64,000 nucleotides of DNA from CAYOSU01 sp964541255 (GTDB taxonomy: Bacteria > Bacillota > Clostridia > Christensenellales > CAMQZB01). Under the pieces are notes generated by a model. The model was not told the origin of the DNA. It worked only from the letters and a program-made list of their open reading frames with translations, and did not search any database. Every line of letters begins with the position of its first letter. The stretch's first letter is position 1. Shown piece by piece: positions 8,487 to 16,982 of the stretch. Made by a program: the position numbers and the translations under genes. The stretch is taken from contig CAZIPL010000002.1 in the NCBI GenBank assembly GCA_964541255.1, positions 1 to 64,000 of the forward strand. The letters are read 5' to 3'.

Positions 8487-9500
8487 ATGGAAAGTAAAAG
8501 CAAGTATCAGGCTACAAGCGAAGAAATCAACAACGCTTTTTTGGCTGCAAACTTAGGAACCGTAAAAAAATATGAACCTTTGGGCGAGGGAATGTTCAAC
8601 GCCGCATACAAGGTCGAAACGGAAAAGGGCGTTTATGCAATCAAGATTGCGCCCGAGAACCAAGATACCGTTATGACGTATGAGCAGAATATGCTCGAGA
8701 TGGAGGTTTTCTGGTATAGAGAGATGGCGGCAAAATGCACGCTTGTTCCCGTGCCGGAGATTTTCTTCGAGGATCATACGAAAAAGATTATGCGTGCGCC
8801 TTACTTCATTATGGAGTTTGTTGACGGGACGCAGCTTGACAAACTCAAAAGAAGCGACGATGAAAAAGCACTATGTGCGAAAAAGCTTTGCGCGCAAGTT
8901 GCCGATTTACATAACATCAAGGGAAACGGCTACGGCTACGTTCAGAACGGACTTCACGAAAAATGGAGCGACGCCGTTCGCGCGATGTATGAAAACTGCG
9001 TGAAAGACCTTGCTAAATATAACAAAAAATCCACAAAAATCCCCGAACTTATAAGATATTGCGATTTGTTTAAGGACGTTCTCGATAAAGCTCCTTGCAC
9101 GCTTACCAACTACGATTTTTGGGATTCCAATATTATGGGCAAAAAGCTCGATAACGGTGACATCAAGATGACGTGGATCGATCCCGAAAGAGGCTTCTAC
9201 GGTGACTTTTTGTGGGATTTCATCTGCATCGATTTGATGAAGATGACTCTCGAGGGCAAGAAAGAATCTATCGACGAGTATAACAAGACCGCGACCGTCA
9301 AAGCAGAAATCAACGACGAGGCGGAAATCCGTTATGCGTTCGCTCTCGGATATATGGGCGCTATTCAGGAAACGGAAAAATACTTCCGATTCAAACCTTT
9401 GTCGGAGGGGTGGATGTTCGATATAACAAGCTCGGCTATTTATTATAAAGCCGCGTTGAAGACGCTTAAGAAATATGAAAAACAATACTTCGGTAAGTAA
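8487..9500 (+). CDS. Phosphotransferase of the aminoglycoside/choline kinase fold
   Basis: 337 residues. The kinase-like fold is recognised from the N-lobe GEGMFNAAYKVETEKGVYAIKI (nucleotide loop and catalytic lysine), the hinge FIMEFVDGTQL, the catalytic loop NYDFWDSNIM (about 207-216) in place of the usual HGDxxxxN, and WIDPERGFYGDFLWDF, which carries the metal-binding Asp in the IDxE position. Such enzymes phosphorylate small molecules such as choline, sugars or aminoglycosides; the substrate cannot be read from sequence. It overlaps the MATE gene by 26 bases, suggesting coupled translation. A good Shine-Dalgarno (AGGGAG) precedes the ATG. Confidence 0.75.
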   Translation: MESKSKYQATSEEINNAFLAANLGTVKKYEPLGEGMFNAAYKVETEKGVYAIKIAPENQDTVMTYEQNMLEMEVFWYREMAAKCTLVPVPEIFFEDHTKKIMRAPYFIMEFVDGTQLDKLKRSDDEKALCAKKLCAQVADLHNIKGNGYGYVQNGLHEKWSDAVRAMYENCVKDLAKYNKKSTKIPELIRYCDLFKDVLDKAPCTLTNYDFWDSNIMGKKLDNGDIKMTWIDPERGFYGDFLWDFICIDLMKMTLEGKKESIDEYNKTATVKAEINDEAEIRYAFALGYMGAIQETEKYFRFKPLSEGWMFDITSSAIYYKAALKTLKKYEKQYFGK

Positions 9501-10803
9501 GCAAGATAGGTTGGAAAACGAGAATATCTTCAAGCTTTTGCTTAGTTTCTCGTTGACAACTTTAGCATCGCTTGTTTTTAACACGCTATATAGTCTCACC
9601 GACGCGCTTTTCGTTTCGCACGCGGTCGGCGATAACGCATTCGGAGGAGTTTCGATTATTTTTCCGTTCACAATCTTCCAAAGTGCGGTTGCAACCGCGG
9701 TAGGAGGAGGCGCGGGCTCTATAGTTTCGAGGAAGCTCGGCGAAAAAGACCCGAAAGGAGCCGGCGAAGCAACGCTCAATGCGATGTTTACGTTCTACGT
9801 AACGGCAATTCTGACGACGATTCTCGGCTTTGTTTTTATGGACGAGATGTTGCAGCTTTTCGGCGTGACGGAAGAATTGCTTCCCTTTGCCAAAACGTAC
9901 TTTTCCGTAATTTTGGCGGGCAATATATTTTCAACGGGTTTTTCGTCGATAATAAGGGCCGAAGGTAAGATGAAATACTCGCTCCTTATTTGGGTTATTC
10001 CGATTGCGGTCAATATAATCTTAGACGCGCTTTTCATTCTTGTTTTCGACTGGGGTGTTTTGGGTTCTGCCGCGGCGACGGTCGCTTGCCAATTCGTATC
10101 GTTTTCGATGTCGATGCTGTTCTTTTCGAAGTTTACGACGCAAGAAATCAAGGGTGCGAAGATATCGTTGAAGAAAATCGGTGAGGTAATCGTCATAGGA
10201 CTTCCCGCGCTTATTCAAACGATGTCGTTGTCCGTTATGGCGATTATAATAAACCGTGTGATAAAGTCCGTTTCGGGAACGCCGGGAATAAACGCTTATT
10301 CTTATGCAAATAAAGTTATAACGTATATAGTCATGCCTATAACGGCATTCTCGCAAGCGCTTTCGCCTATTGCGGGATATAACTACGGTGCGAAAAACTA
10401 CGGAAGAGTCAAAGAATCGGTTCGCTCGGCAATTGTGTTGTCCCTTGCTTATGCGGCAATAGCATTTGCTTTGGTTGAAATATTCCCCGAAGCGCTTTTG
10501 AAGATCTTTACCACAAGCGAAGATACGGTTGCGTTGGCTTCGAGCTGCTTGACCGTTCTTGCGATTGGTGTTTTCGTTCAGCCCGTTTCAAACGTTTTGG
10601 GCGTTACGCTGCAAACGCTGGGGAAGAAATATTCCGCTACGATAGTCTTTGTCGCAACGATTGCGTTTGTCATTCCGCTTTCGCTTATTTTGTCGAACTT
10701 CTTCGGACTTTCGGGAGTTTGGTATTCGACCGTTATCGCAAATCTCCTTTCCGCGATTTTGGCAGTCTTCGTCTGGCTTTATGTCAGAAGAAAACTGGTA
10801 TAA
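9475..10803 (+). CDS. MATE family efflux transporter
   Basis: 442 residues with about 12 hydrophobic segments in two homologous halves, typical of Na+- or H+-coupled multidrug and toxin extrusion proteins. Recognisable blocks are TLASLVFNTLYSLTDALFVS near the N-terminus and SPIAGYNYGAKNYGRVKE at the start of the second half. The ATG lies inside the end of the upstream phosphotransferase gene, with only a weak AAG site, so re-initiation after that gene is likely. The substrate is unknown. Pairing with a kinase-fold enzyme could mean modification and export of one compound, but that is speculation. Confidence 0.88.
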   Translation: MKNNTSVSKQDRLENENIFKLLLSFSLTTLASLVFNTLYSLTDALFVSHAVGDNAFGGVSIIFPFTIFQSAVATAVGGGAGSIVSRKLGEKDPKGAGEATLNAMFTFYVTAILTTILGFVFMDEMLQLFGVTEELLPFAKTYFSVILAGNIFSTGFSSIIRAEGKMKYSLLIWVIPIAVNIILDALFILVFDWGVLGSAAATVACQFVSFSMSMLFFSKFTTQEIKGAKISLKKIGEVIVIGLPALIQTMSLSVMAIIINRVIKSVSGTPGINAYSYANKVITYIVMPITAFSQALSPIAGYNYGAKNYGRVKESVRSAIVLSLAYAAIAFALVEIFPEALLKIFTTSEDTVALASSCLTVLAIGVFVQPVSNVLGVTLQTLGKKYSATIVFVATIAFVIPLSLILSNFFGLSGVWYSTVIANLLSAILAVFVWLYVRRKLV

Positions 10804-10844
10804 ATTTTTGTATAATTTGATGCCAAACTAATTGTTCATCTTTT

Positions 10845-10882
10845 TTGGCGCTAAAGCGATGCTTTAGCGCCTTCCCTTTTTA
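10845..10882 (+). terminator. Terminator after the MATE gene
   Basis: Perfect 10-bp stem GGCGCTAAAG (10847-10856) with CTTTAGCGCC (10862-10871), five-base loop, then a pyrimidine and T tract. Confidence 0.9.
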
Positions 10883-10928
10883 TAAGAATTTCACAAAACA
10901 AGCAATGTGTGAATTGGTGGAATGACAA

Positions 10929-10958
10929 TATTGCAAAAAATATAAATATTTTGCAATA
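10929..10958. promoter_or_regulatory. Inverted repeat, candidate operator
   Basis: TATTGCAAAA (10929-10938) and its exact reverse complement TTTTGCAATA (10949-10958) are separated by 10 bp. The centre-to-centre distance of about two helical turns suits a dimeric repressor or activator. It lies 126 bp upstream of the sugar-binding lipoprotein gene at 11084. No clean promoter could be placed, so its role is inferred. Confidence 0.5.
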
Positions 10959-11083
10959 CAAAATTGAGTTTTAGGGTGATAATAAAAATATAAAAAAGAC
11001 TGCGGAATAAAGATAAATCCATGTGGTCAATCTGTTGTTTATGTGTTTTGACAAAATAACTAAACGACAAAAAGGAGAGAAAG

Positions 11084-12898
11084 ATGAAGAAAAAATTAGC
11101 GATTGTTCTTGCGGTAGCATTATTGCTGACGATGCTTGGCGGACTTACCGCTTGTAGCTCCGACGACGGAACGTTTACTTGGCTCCTTTCGAAAGGCGCT
11201 GACGAATCGTTTATTTCAAGCTATAACGAAAATCCGTCGATTAAGTATTTGCTCTCGAAAGAGTATAACGGAAACAAGCTTGACATCGATTTCAAAACCA
11301 TGGTTGCAGGTTCTGAAAGCGATCAATTCCAGACTATGATTTCGACGGGCGAATATTATGATATTCTCGACGTTGTGTATTCGGGATATTCCGTCGAAAC
11401 GCTATATGAAATGGGCATTGCTCTCGATTTGACTGAGCTTATCGAAGAGTATATGCCTAACTACGTCAAGTTTGTTAATTCTAACGAAGAGCTAAAGATG
11501 TATGCATATACCGAAGTTGACGGCGAAAAGAAAATGCTTCAAATAGTAGGCGGCGGAGATTCTCCGACGTTGGCATTTGAAGGATATATGTATAGAAGAG
11601 ATTGGATTGTTAAGTACGGAACAAATCCTTCTACGGGCGAACCTTTTACGGGCGGATATTCGGCGAAAAATGCCGACGGAACAAACGACGTCAACTCTTG
11701 GAGCGATAATATCGTGTTCCCGTCTTGGTACTTAGATAATAAATATGTTACGGAATATAAAGCAAATCACCCCGAATGGGACGGAACCGATCCAGTGTTT
11801 ATTTCCGACTGGGAATGGATGTTCGGAGTTTTCGAAAAAGCGTTTGAAGATTTAGGTGTGACGGACAGCTATATGATGTCGATGTATTATCTTGGCTATC
11901 TTGAAACGGGTGACTTCTATTCTTCTTTCGGTGGTGGATCTCCGCTTTGGTCGAAAGACGAAAACGGGAACGTAACTTTCAATGCTTCATCGGATTCCAT
12001 GAAAGCGTATTTGGAATGCCTCAACGCTTGGTATGAAAAGGGGTGGCTCGACCAAGAATTTAACGAACGTTCGTCTGCGGGAATGTTCTGGACGATAGAC
12101 GTTGCCGCTTCGTCGCAAGGAAAAGTTCCTATGTTCTGTGGCGGTCTCGGTAAAATCGGAAATAGTCTTGAGACGGAAGAATATCCTTTGACTAAAGATA
12201 TGATGTTGGCGCCTGCGAGACTTCCCATTAACGATGTTTACGGAACCGAAAACGAAAAAGGCATTGAGCCCGATGGCCTTTACGAGGGTACTTATTATAA
12301 AGGTTCCGTTATAATCACTTCTAACGCCGCGAACAAAGACTTGGAAACGCTCTTGACTTTTATTGATAGTTTATATACCGACGACGCAATGATGGTTATG
12401 TCACTGGGGCTTAATGCTGAGCAGTACGAAGAGATAAAAGATAGCTTGGAGAAAAATAAAGACGGTCTTGACATTATGGAAAGATATAATATGCAAAGCG
12501 GTGCGTATTATTATGAAGATGGCAAGCTATTTCGTGCGGATGCTATTAGTGATGTAAACTATTTGCAACAAGCAGCTTGTGCGGACAGGGTTTGTATAGG
12601 TAAAAAGCTTATTGGCGGAATATCTCTGAAAAACAGCGTTATGACTAAGGCTTATGAAGAGTGGATGATATATACGTCTTCTTCAAACGTAAGTAATTAT
12701 TCAAGCTTCTTCAACGAAGAGGATTCTACGACTTATAGCAGAGTTCGCAATTCTATAAATACAAAGATGTCTGTCGAGATTCCTAAATTTATTATGGGAG
12801 AATATAATCTCGATTCCGATTTCGAAACTTTTGCTAAGACCATAAACAAAATGGGACACGCTAAAGTTACCGCCATTTTCGAAAACTACACTAAATAA
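11084..12898 (+). CDS. Extracellular solute-binding lipoprotein (LplA-like), paralog 1
   Basis: 604 residues. A lysine-rich start, hydrophobic core and lipobox LTAC give a lipid-anchored protein with mature Cys24. The body resembles the large type of solute-binding protein used by oligosaccharide ABC importers (LplA/YtcQ group): early DIDFKTMVAGSESDQFQTMI, the Trp/Asp-rich central part NDVNSWSDNIVFPSWYLDN and SDWEWMFGVFEKAF. The ligand is unknown, probably a plant oligosaccharide. No permease or ATPase gene accompanies it. A close paralog follows at 13461. An AAAGGAGAG site supports the start, and its own terminator lies at 12925-12964. Confidence 0.82.
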   Translation: MKKKLAIVLAVALLLTMLGGLTACSSDDGTFTWLLSKGADESFISSYNENPSIKYLLSKEYNGNKLDIDFKTMVAGSESDQFQTMISTGEYYDILDVVYSGYSVETLYEMGIALDLTELIEEYMPNYVKFVNSNEELKMYAYTEVDGEKKMLQIVGGGDSPTLAFEGYMYRRDWIVKYGTNPSTGEPFTGGYSAKNADGTNDVNSWSDNIVFPSWYLDNKYVTEYKANHPEWDGTDPVFISDWEWMFGVFEKAFEDLGVTDSYMMSMYYLGYLETGDFYSSFGGGSPLWSKDENGNVTFNASSDSMKAYLECLNAWYEKGWLDQEFNERSSAGMFWTIDVAASSQGKVPMFCGGLGKIGNSLETEEYPLTKDMMLAPARLPINDVYGTENEKGIEPDGLYEGTYYKGSVIITSNAANKDLETLLTFIDSLYTDDAMMVMSLGLNAEQYEEIKDSLEKNKDGLDIMERYNMQSGAYYYEDGKLFRADAISDVNYLQQAACADRVCIGKKLIGGISLKNSVMTKAYEEWMIYTSSSNVSNYSSFFNEEDSTTYSRVRNSINTKMSVEIPKFIMGEYNLDSDFETFAKTINKMGHAKVTAIFENYTK

Positions 12899-12924
12899 AG
12901 CTATCGACTATATTTGCCAATAAT

Positions 12925-12964
12925 TAAGAGAAACGGCCTCAATTATGGGGTCGTTTCTCTTTTG
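12925..12964 (+). terminator. Terminator after the first lipoprotein gene
   Basis: AGAGAAACGGCC (12927-12938) pairs with GGTCGTTTCTCT with one mismatch, followed by TTTT. Confidence 0.75.
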
Positions 12965-13460
12965 CCTAAATAGAAATCGGGATTCCTCGATTGACTGAGT
13001 ATGCCATAAAAAGTTTTTGCTTTCGGTATGGCGATAGAGCCGTATTTGAGATTTAGTATGAATAATGGCTTTGTTTTATTGATAAAACAAATAATCGGAA
13101 ATGTCTACGTAAAAGACATAGTATCTATTACATAGACAATTTTTCGATTCTGTTTATTGAAATATTAAAAACATATCCTTAGAATATTATTTGTAATTAT
13201 CTATAAATAAGACAAATAGCTTAATATGTATTTATGTTGATTAAAAGTTTGTTGTATTAAATTGCTCGATTATTTTATGTCTATTGCTGCGATTGATTGC
13301 TTTTGTTATAAACGAACGGCTTTGAAATATGCTTTTGATAACGTGAAATGGCTATTATGTTTATTAAGCTTTTTAAGAAAAATACGTCATAATAGTCGGT
13401 TGAAAAAGGAAAGTGGATTATATAGAGTGAAAACTCTTTTAAGATTATAAGGAGAAAAAG
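12965..13460. other. AT-rich intergenic region between lipoprotein genes
   Basis: Nearly 500 bp without a supportable gene. A 62-codon frame from a TTG at 13262 has no ribosome site and no familiar sequence. The last 20 bases contain the AAGGAG site of the next gene. No confident promoter was found. Confidence 0.5.
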
Positions 13461-15287
13461 ATGAAGAAAAAATTAGCTGTTGTTTTAGCGGTAGTATTAC
13501 TTATCGCTTCGTGTTTTGGTTTTTCGTCGTGTTCTAAAGAAGGGGACGGAACTTTCACTTGGCTTCTTTCTAAGGGCGTAGGCGAAGAGTATATGTCAAG
13601 CTACAATGAAAACCCCGTAGTCAAGTATTTGCTTTCTAAAGAGTATAACGGAAACAAGCTTGACATCGATTTCAAAACCATGGTTTCGGGTTCTGAAACC
13701 GACCAGTTCCAGACTATGATTTCGACGGGCGATTATTATGACGTTATGGATATAGCGTATTCTTCATATTCAATCGAGGCGCTTTATGAGCTTGGCGTAG
13801 CACTCGATTTGACGGAATACGTAGAAAAATATATGCCCAATTACCTTGCTTTCATCAATTCTCACGATGAGCTTAAGATGAATGCATATACCATTATTGA
13901 CGGCGAGAAGAAAATGATTCAGCTTGTTGCCGGCGGAGACGAAAAGTCCGTTACTTTCTGCGGATATATGTATCGAAGAGATTGGATCGTTAAGTACGGA
14001 ACGAATCCTCAAACGAGTGAGCCTTTCACGGGCGGATACTCGGCTAAAAACGCCGACGGAACAAACGACGTCAACTCTTGGAGCGATAATATCGTTTTCC
14101 CGTCTTGGTACTTAGACAATGAGTATGTTACGGAATATAAAGCGAACCACCCCGATTGGGACGGAACGGACCCCGTGTTTATTTCCGACTGGGAATGGAT
14201 GTTCGAAATTTTCGAAAAAGCATTCGCCGATTTAGGGGTTACGGATAGCTATATGATGTCGGTATATTACCCCGGATTCCTTGGAACGGGTGATTTATTC
14301 TCCTCGTTCGGCGGCGGTGCTCCGGGATTTTCGTTGGGCGAAGACGGAGTATATTTCAGCGCAACCTCCGACACAATGCTTTCATATCTTGAATGTATGC
14401 GCAATTGGTATGAAAAAGGCTGGCTCGATAACGCTTTCTATGAGCGTTCTTCCGATATGTTCTATAAAATAGATTCCGCAGCTGTGGCACAAGGCGAAGT
14501 CCCTATGATTTTGTCGGGACAAGGCAATATCGGAAATTCTATTGAAACGGAACAGTATCCTTTGACGGAAGGCGTTATGTTTATGCCGACAAGACTTCCC
14601 ATCAATGATGTATACGGAAAAGACAGCACAAAAGGGCAGGAACCTGATTGTTTATATCAAAGTACATATAAAAACGGATCTGTTATCGTTACTTCTAACG
14701 TTTCCGAAAAAGATTTGCCGACGCTCTTGACTTTCATCGACAGCCTTTATACGGACGAAGGAATGCTCCTTACTTCGCTCGGACTTAACAAAGAGCAGTA
14801 CGAAGAAATAAAAGACAGCTTGGAGAAAGACAAAGAGGGCTTAGATATCTATGCAAAATACGGTCTTACGGAAGGCGCGTATAGCGTAGAAAACGGCGTC
14901 TATTATGCGGCAGATGTCGTAGAAAACGGCGGATATTTGAAGCAAGCGGTCACGAACGGCAGAATTTCTGTCGGCAAAATACTAAATAACGTTGCGGTAA
15001 GAAATGACGTTATAAATAAAGCCAACAAAGAATGGATGATATATACTTCGACGAAAGACATTATAAACTATCTTGAATTTTTCGATGATGAACAATCAAA
15101 GACTTACAATCGTTATTCGAATAAGATAAACGACAAAATGTACGTTGAAATTCCGAAATTCATTAAAGGTGAATATAACCTCGATTCCGATTTCGAAACG
15201 TTTGCTAAGACAATGAACAAAATGTCGCCCGACAAGGTTTCGGAAGTCTTTAACGAGGTCTTGAAAAATTACGGGATAATCGAATAA
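13461..15287 (+). CDS. Extracellular solute-binding lipoprotein (LplA-like), paralog 2
   Basis: 608 residues, a clear tandem duplicate of the protein at 11084. The signal peptide with lipobox FSSC puts the lipid on Cys24. Long stretches are identical to paralog 1, for example DIDFKTMVSGSETDQFQ and NDVNSWSDNIVFPSWYLDN, while the region between about 290 and 420 and the C-terminal third differ more. That pattern is consistent with a change of ligand on a shared scaffold. No transport partners are adjacent, so both proteins may share a permease encoded elsewhere. An AAGGAG site lies just before the ATG and the terminator at 15331-15368 closes the unit. Confidence 0.82.
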   Translation: MKKKLAVVLAVVLLIASCFGFSSCSKEGDGTFTWLLSKGVGEEYMSSYNENPVVKYLLSKEYNGNKLDIDFKTMVSGSETDQFQTMISTGDYYDVMDIAYSSYSIEALYELGVALDLTEYVEKYMPNYLAFINSHDELKMNAYTIIDGEKKMIQLVAGGDEKSVTFCGYMYRRDWIVKYGTNPQTSEPFTGGYSAKNADGTNDVNSWSDNIVFPSWYLDNEYVTEYKANHPDWDGTDPVFISDWEWMFEIFEKAFADLGVTDSYMMSVYYPGFLGTGDLFSSFGGGAPGFSLGEDGVYFSATSDTMLSYLECMRNWYEKGWLDNAFYERSSDMFYKIDSAAVAQGEVPMILSGQGNIGNSIETEQYPLTEGVMFMPTRLPINDVYGKDSTKGQEPDCLYQSTYKNGSVIVTSNVSEKDLPTLLTFIDSLYTDEGMLLTSLGLNKEQYEEIKDSLEKDKEGLDIYAKYGLTEGAYSVENGVYYAADVVENGGYLKQAVTNGRISVGKILNNVAVRNDVINKANKEWMIYTSTKDIINYLEFFDDEQSKTYNRYSNKINDKMYVEIPKFIKGEYNLDSDFETFAKTMNKMSPDKVSEVFNEVLKNYGIIE

Positions 15288-15330
15288 CAATTCGTTATGA
15301 AAAGGCGATTATAGTAGCAAAATATGAAAT

Positions 15331-15368
15331 AAGGTATAGCTAAGTTGCGGCTATACCTTTTGCTTTTT
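15331..15368 (+). terminator. Terminator after the second lipoprotein gene
   Basis: Perfect stem AAGGTATAGC (15331-15340) with GCTATACCTT, nine-base loop, followed by a T-rich tract. Confidence 0.85.
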
Positions 15369-15452
15369 TGGGTTGATTATGCAAGCTGTTTACTCATTGC
15401 TTGCAAGGTACGATATTGTATTGAGTCGTCAAAATGCTTTATGGACTATTTT

Positions 15453-16022
15453 TCAGAAAAAGTATTCCGTCAAAATCGAGGGGCAAAGCGCTTTGGTGAC
15501 TTCGATGTCTGTCATCGACGGACTTCGAGGAGTCGTAACGACGGCGGAGTCGTATTTATATCCCGTCAGCCAAATGTATGCAAGTCTTGTCAACGAATGC
15601 GAAAATACGCAGCAGGCGGTGGCGCATAGGTTTCTTTTCTCTTCGTCGGCGGTTATGTTTTTGTCGTCGAGCATTTGGAAGAATGTGTTTTGCAAAAGTT
15701 CTGCATAAGAATTTTCTAAGCTGTTTTGCCCGAGATAATAAATCGTGTTTGTCAAAAAAAGTCTATGGGTATCAATGAAGCCTTCGCTTTTTTTAAGGCA
15801 AGCGGCCAAGTTTTTGTGATGATAGCCGATCTCGTTTTCGTATAGATCTTTAATGATTTCATCCGCAGCGTCGAATTTGTCTTTGAAGTTCGAATAAAAA
15901 GTACGCCTCGAAACGTTCGCGGCATCCGATATGTCGGATACGTTAATGTCTTCTATGCGCTTTGTTTGTAAAAGCTCATAGAGTGCATTTTTAATTTTGG
16001 TTTTCGAAGTATCGTTTTTCAT
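15453..16022 (-). CDS. TetR family transcriptional regulator
   Basis: 189 residues. The N-terminal TetR helix-turn-helix is clear: residues 1-50, with ISDAANVSRRTFYSNFKDKF forming the recognition helix region. The C-terminal domain resembles the short TetR_C_7/DhaS-like type (ALCATACCVFSHSLTRL-like helices near the end). The ligand is unknown. No Shine-Dalgarno is visible. The ATG lies just after a near-consensus promoter (TTGACT, 17 bp, TATAAT), which suggests a leaderless mRNA. Its regulated target is not evident; the convergent lipoprotein gene ends next to it. Confidence 0.85.
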   Translation of the reverse strand: MKNDTSKTKIKNALYELLQTKRIEDINVSDISDAANVSRRTFYSNFKDKFDAADEIIKDLYENEIGYHHKNLAACLKKSEGFIDTHRLFLTNTIYYLGQNSLENSYAELLQNTFFQMLDDKNITADEEKRNLCATACCVFSHSLTRLAYIWLTGYKYDSAVVTTPRSPSMTDIEVTKALCPSILTEYFF

Positions 16023-16028
16023 AAATAT

Positions 16029-16057
16029 ATTATATTTTAATGTTTTTCGAAAGTCAA
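16029..16057 (-). promoter_or_regulatory. Promoter of the TetR gene (leaderless)
   Basis: On the minus strand TTGACT (16057-16052), 17-bp spacer, TATAAT (16034-16029). Six bases separate the -10 box from the ATG at 16022. Confidence 0.75.
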
Positions 16058-16102
16058 TATGTAAATAAAAATATCGATAACGTGTGAAGCAAAGGAAATA
16101 GG

Positions 16103-16879
16103 CTATTTTGTTTTCTTTTTCGTATTTGCCTTTTTCGGGCTTTTGCCTTTTATGGCAAGATAGTTTCTGTTGAATGATCTTAGCGAATTATAGCCGCATT
16201 GAATCGATATTTCAGTAACCGAAAGGTCGGTCGATTCCAAAAGAATATCGGCTTTTGCGATTCTGTATTCGTTGACAAGCTGCAAAAAGCTCGTGCCGAA
16301 GGTCGAATTGAAAAGGTTCGAGGTGTAATTATAATTATATCCGAGCTTTTCCGAAAGGCTTGCCAGCGAAATGTTCGAGGCGTAGTTGTCTTCGATATAT
16401 TGAATGATTTCGGCAACGGTGTCGTAGAACTTCAAATCGCGCTTATGGAAGGTCGAGCGATATTCGAAAACGGCACAAATTGCGTATAGCATTGCTTTTG
16501 TCTGAAAGACACTGGTTGTTCTTTGCAGAATATCGTTATAATCCTTTTCCACTTCGTCGAAAGTGAAAACGGGGGTATCTGCTTCGTAAAGCTTATATTT
16601 TTCGAAAAAGTCGGGTGTGTAGTCTGTCGAAAAGACGCATAGATAGCTTTCGCTTTCTTTTTGGGTTTTATATGAATGAGCTTGGTTTGGCAATATCAAA
16701 GCTGCGTCGCCTTTTTTCATGGTGAAGCTTTTCCCCTCTACGGACAGAATCATTTCGCCGTCGAGAAGATAGATGTATTCCGCACTCGAATGAATGTGAG
16801 TGCCGAAATTCAGATTATGATCGGTCTGGTGATAGATGTAACCGCTTTTGTTTGAACGCTCTTTTTCGTAGGTAATCAT
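16103..16879 (-). CDS. AraC family regulator, probably of xylAB
   Basis: 258 residues with an N-terminal cupin (NLNFGTHIHSSAEYIYLLDGE, then KKGDAALILPNQAHSY) and a C-terminal AraC DNA-binding domain (ISLASLSEKLGYNYNYTSNLF for the first helix-turn-helix, SIQCGYNSLRSFNRNY for the second). It is divergent from xylAB, with the two promoters back to back, so control of xylose genes is the natural inference. An AAGGTG site lies six bases before the ATG. The C-terminus is rich in lysine. Confidence 0.85.
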   Translation of the reverse strand: MITYEKERSNKSGYIYHQTDHNLNFGTHIHSSAEYIYLLDGEMILSVEGKSFTMKKGDAALILPNQAHSYKTQKESESYLCVFSTDYTPDFFEKYKLYEADTPVFTFDEVEKDYNDILQRTTSVFQTKAMLYAICAVFEYRSTFHKRDLKFYDTVAEIIQYIEDNYASNISLASLSEKLGYNYNYTSNLFNSTFGTSFLQLVNEYRIAKADILLESTDLSVTEISIQCGYNSLRSFNRNYLAIKGKSPKKANTKKKTK

Positions 16880-16904
16880 ATAAACACCTTAACTTTTGTC
16901 TTAT

Positions 16905-16933
16905 ATTATAGTATTTTTGGCTTGAAAAAGCAA
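16905..16933 (-). promoter_or_regulatory. Promoter of the AraC gene beside xylAB
   Basis: On the minus strand TTGCTT (16933-16928), 17-bp spacer and TATAAT (16910-16905). The -35 box directly abuts the xylA -35 box on the other strand. Confidence 0.65.
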
Positions 16934-16950
16934 TAGTTTTAGGATATAAT
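16922..16950 (+). promoter_or_regulatory. Promoter of xylAB
   Basis: TTGAAA (16922-16927), 17-bp spacer and perfect TATAAT (16945-16950). Its -35 half overlaps the divergent AraC promoter, so RNA polymerase cannot easily occupy both. Confidence 0.75.
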
Positions 16951-16982
16951 GAAAGAAAACGGTCTTAAAGGAGGCTTTTTTG

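Noticed and set aside
13262..13450. A 62-codon plus-strand frame between the two lipoprotein genes
   Set aside because: It starts at a TTG without a ribosome site, has no recognisable sequence and lies in AT-rich DNA.
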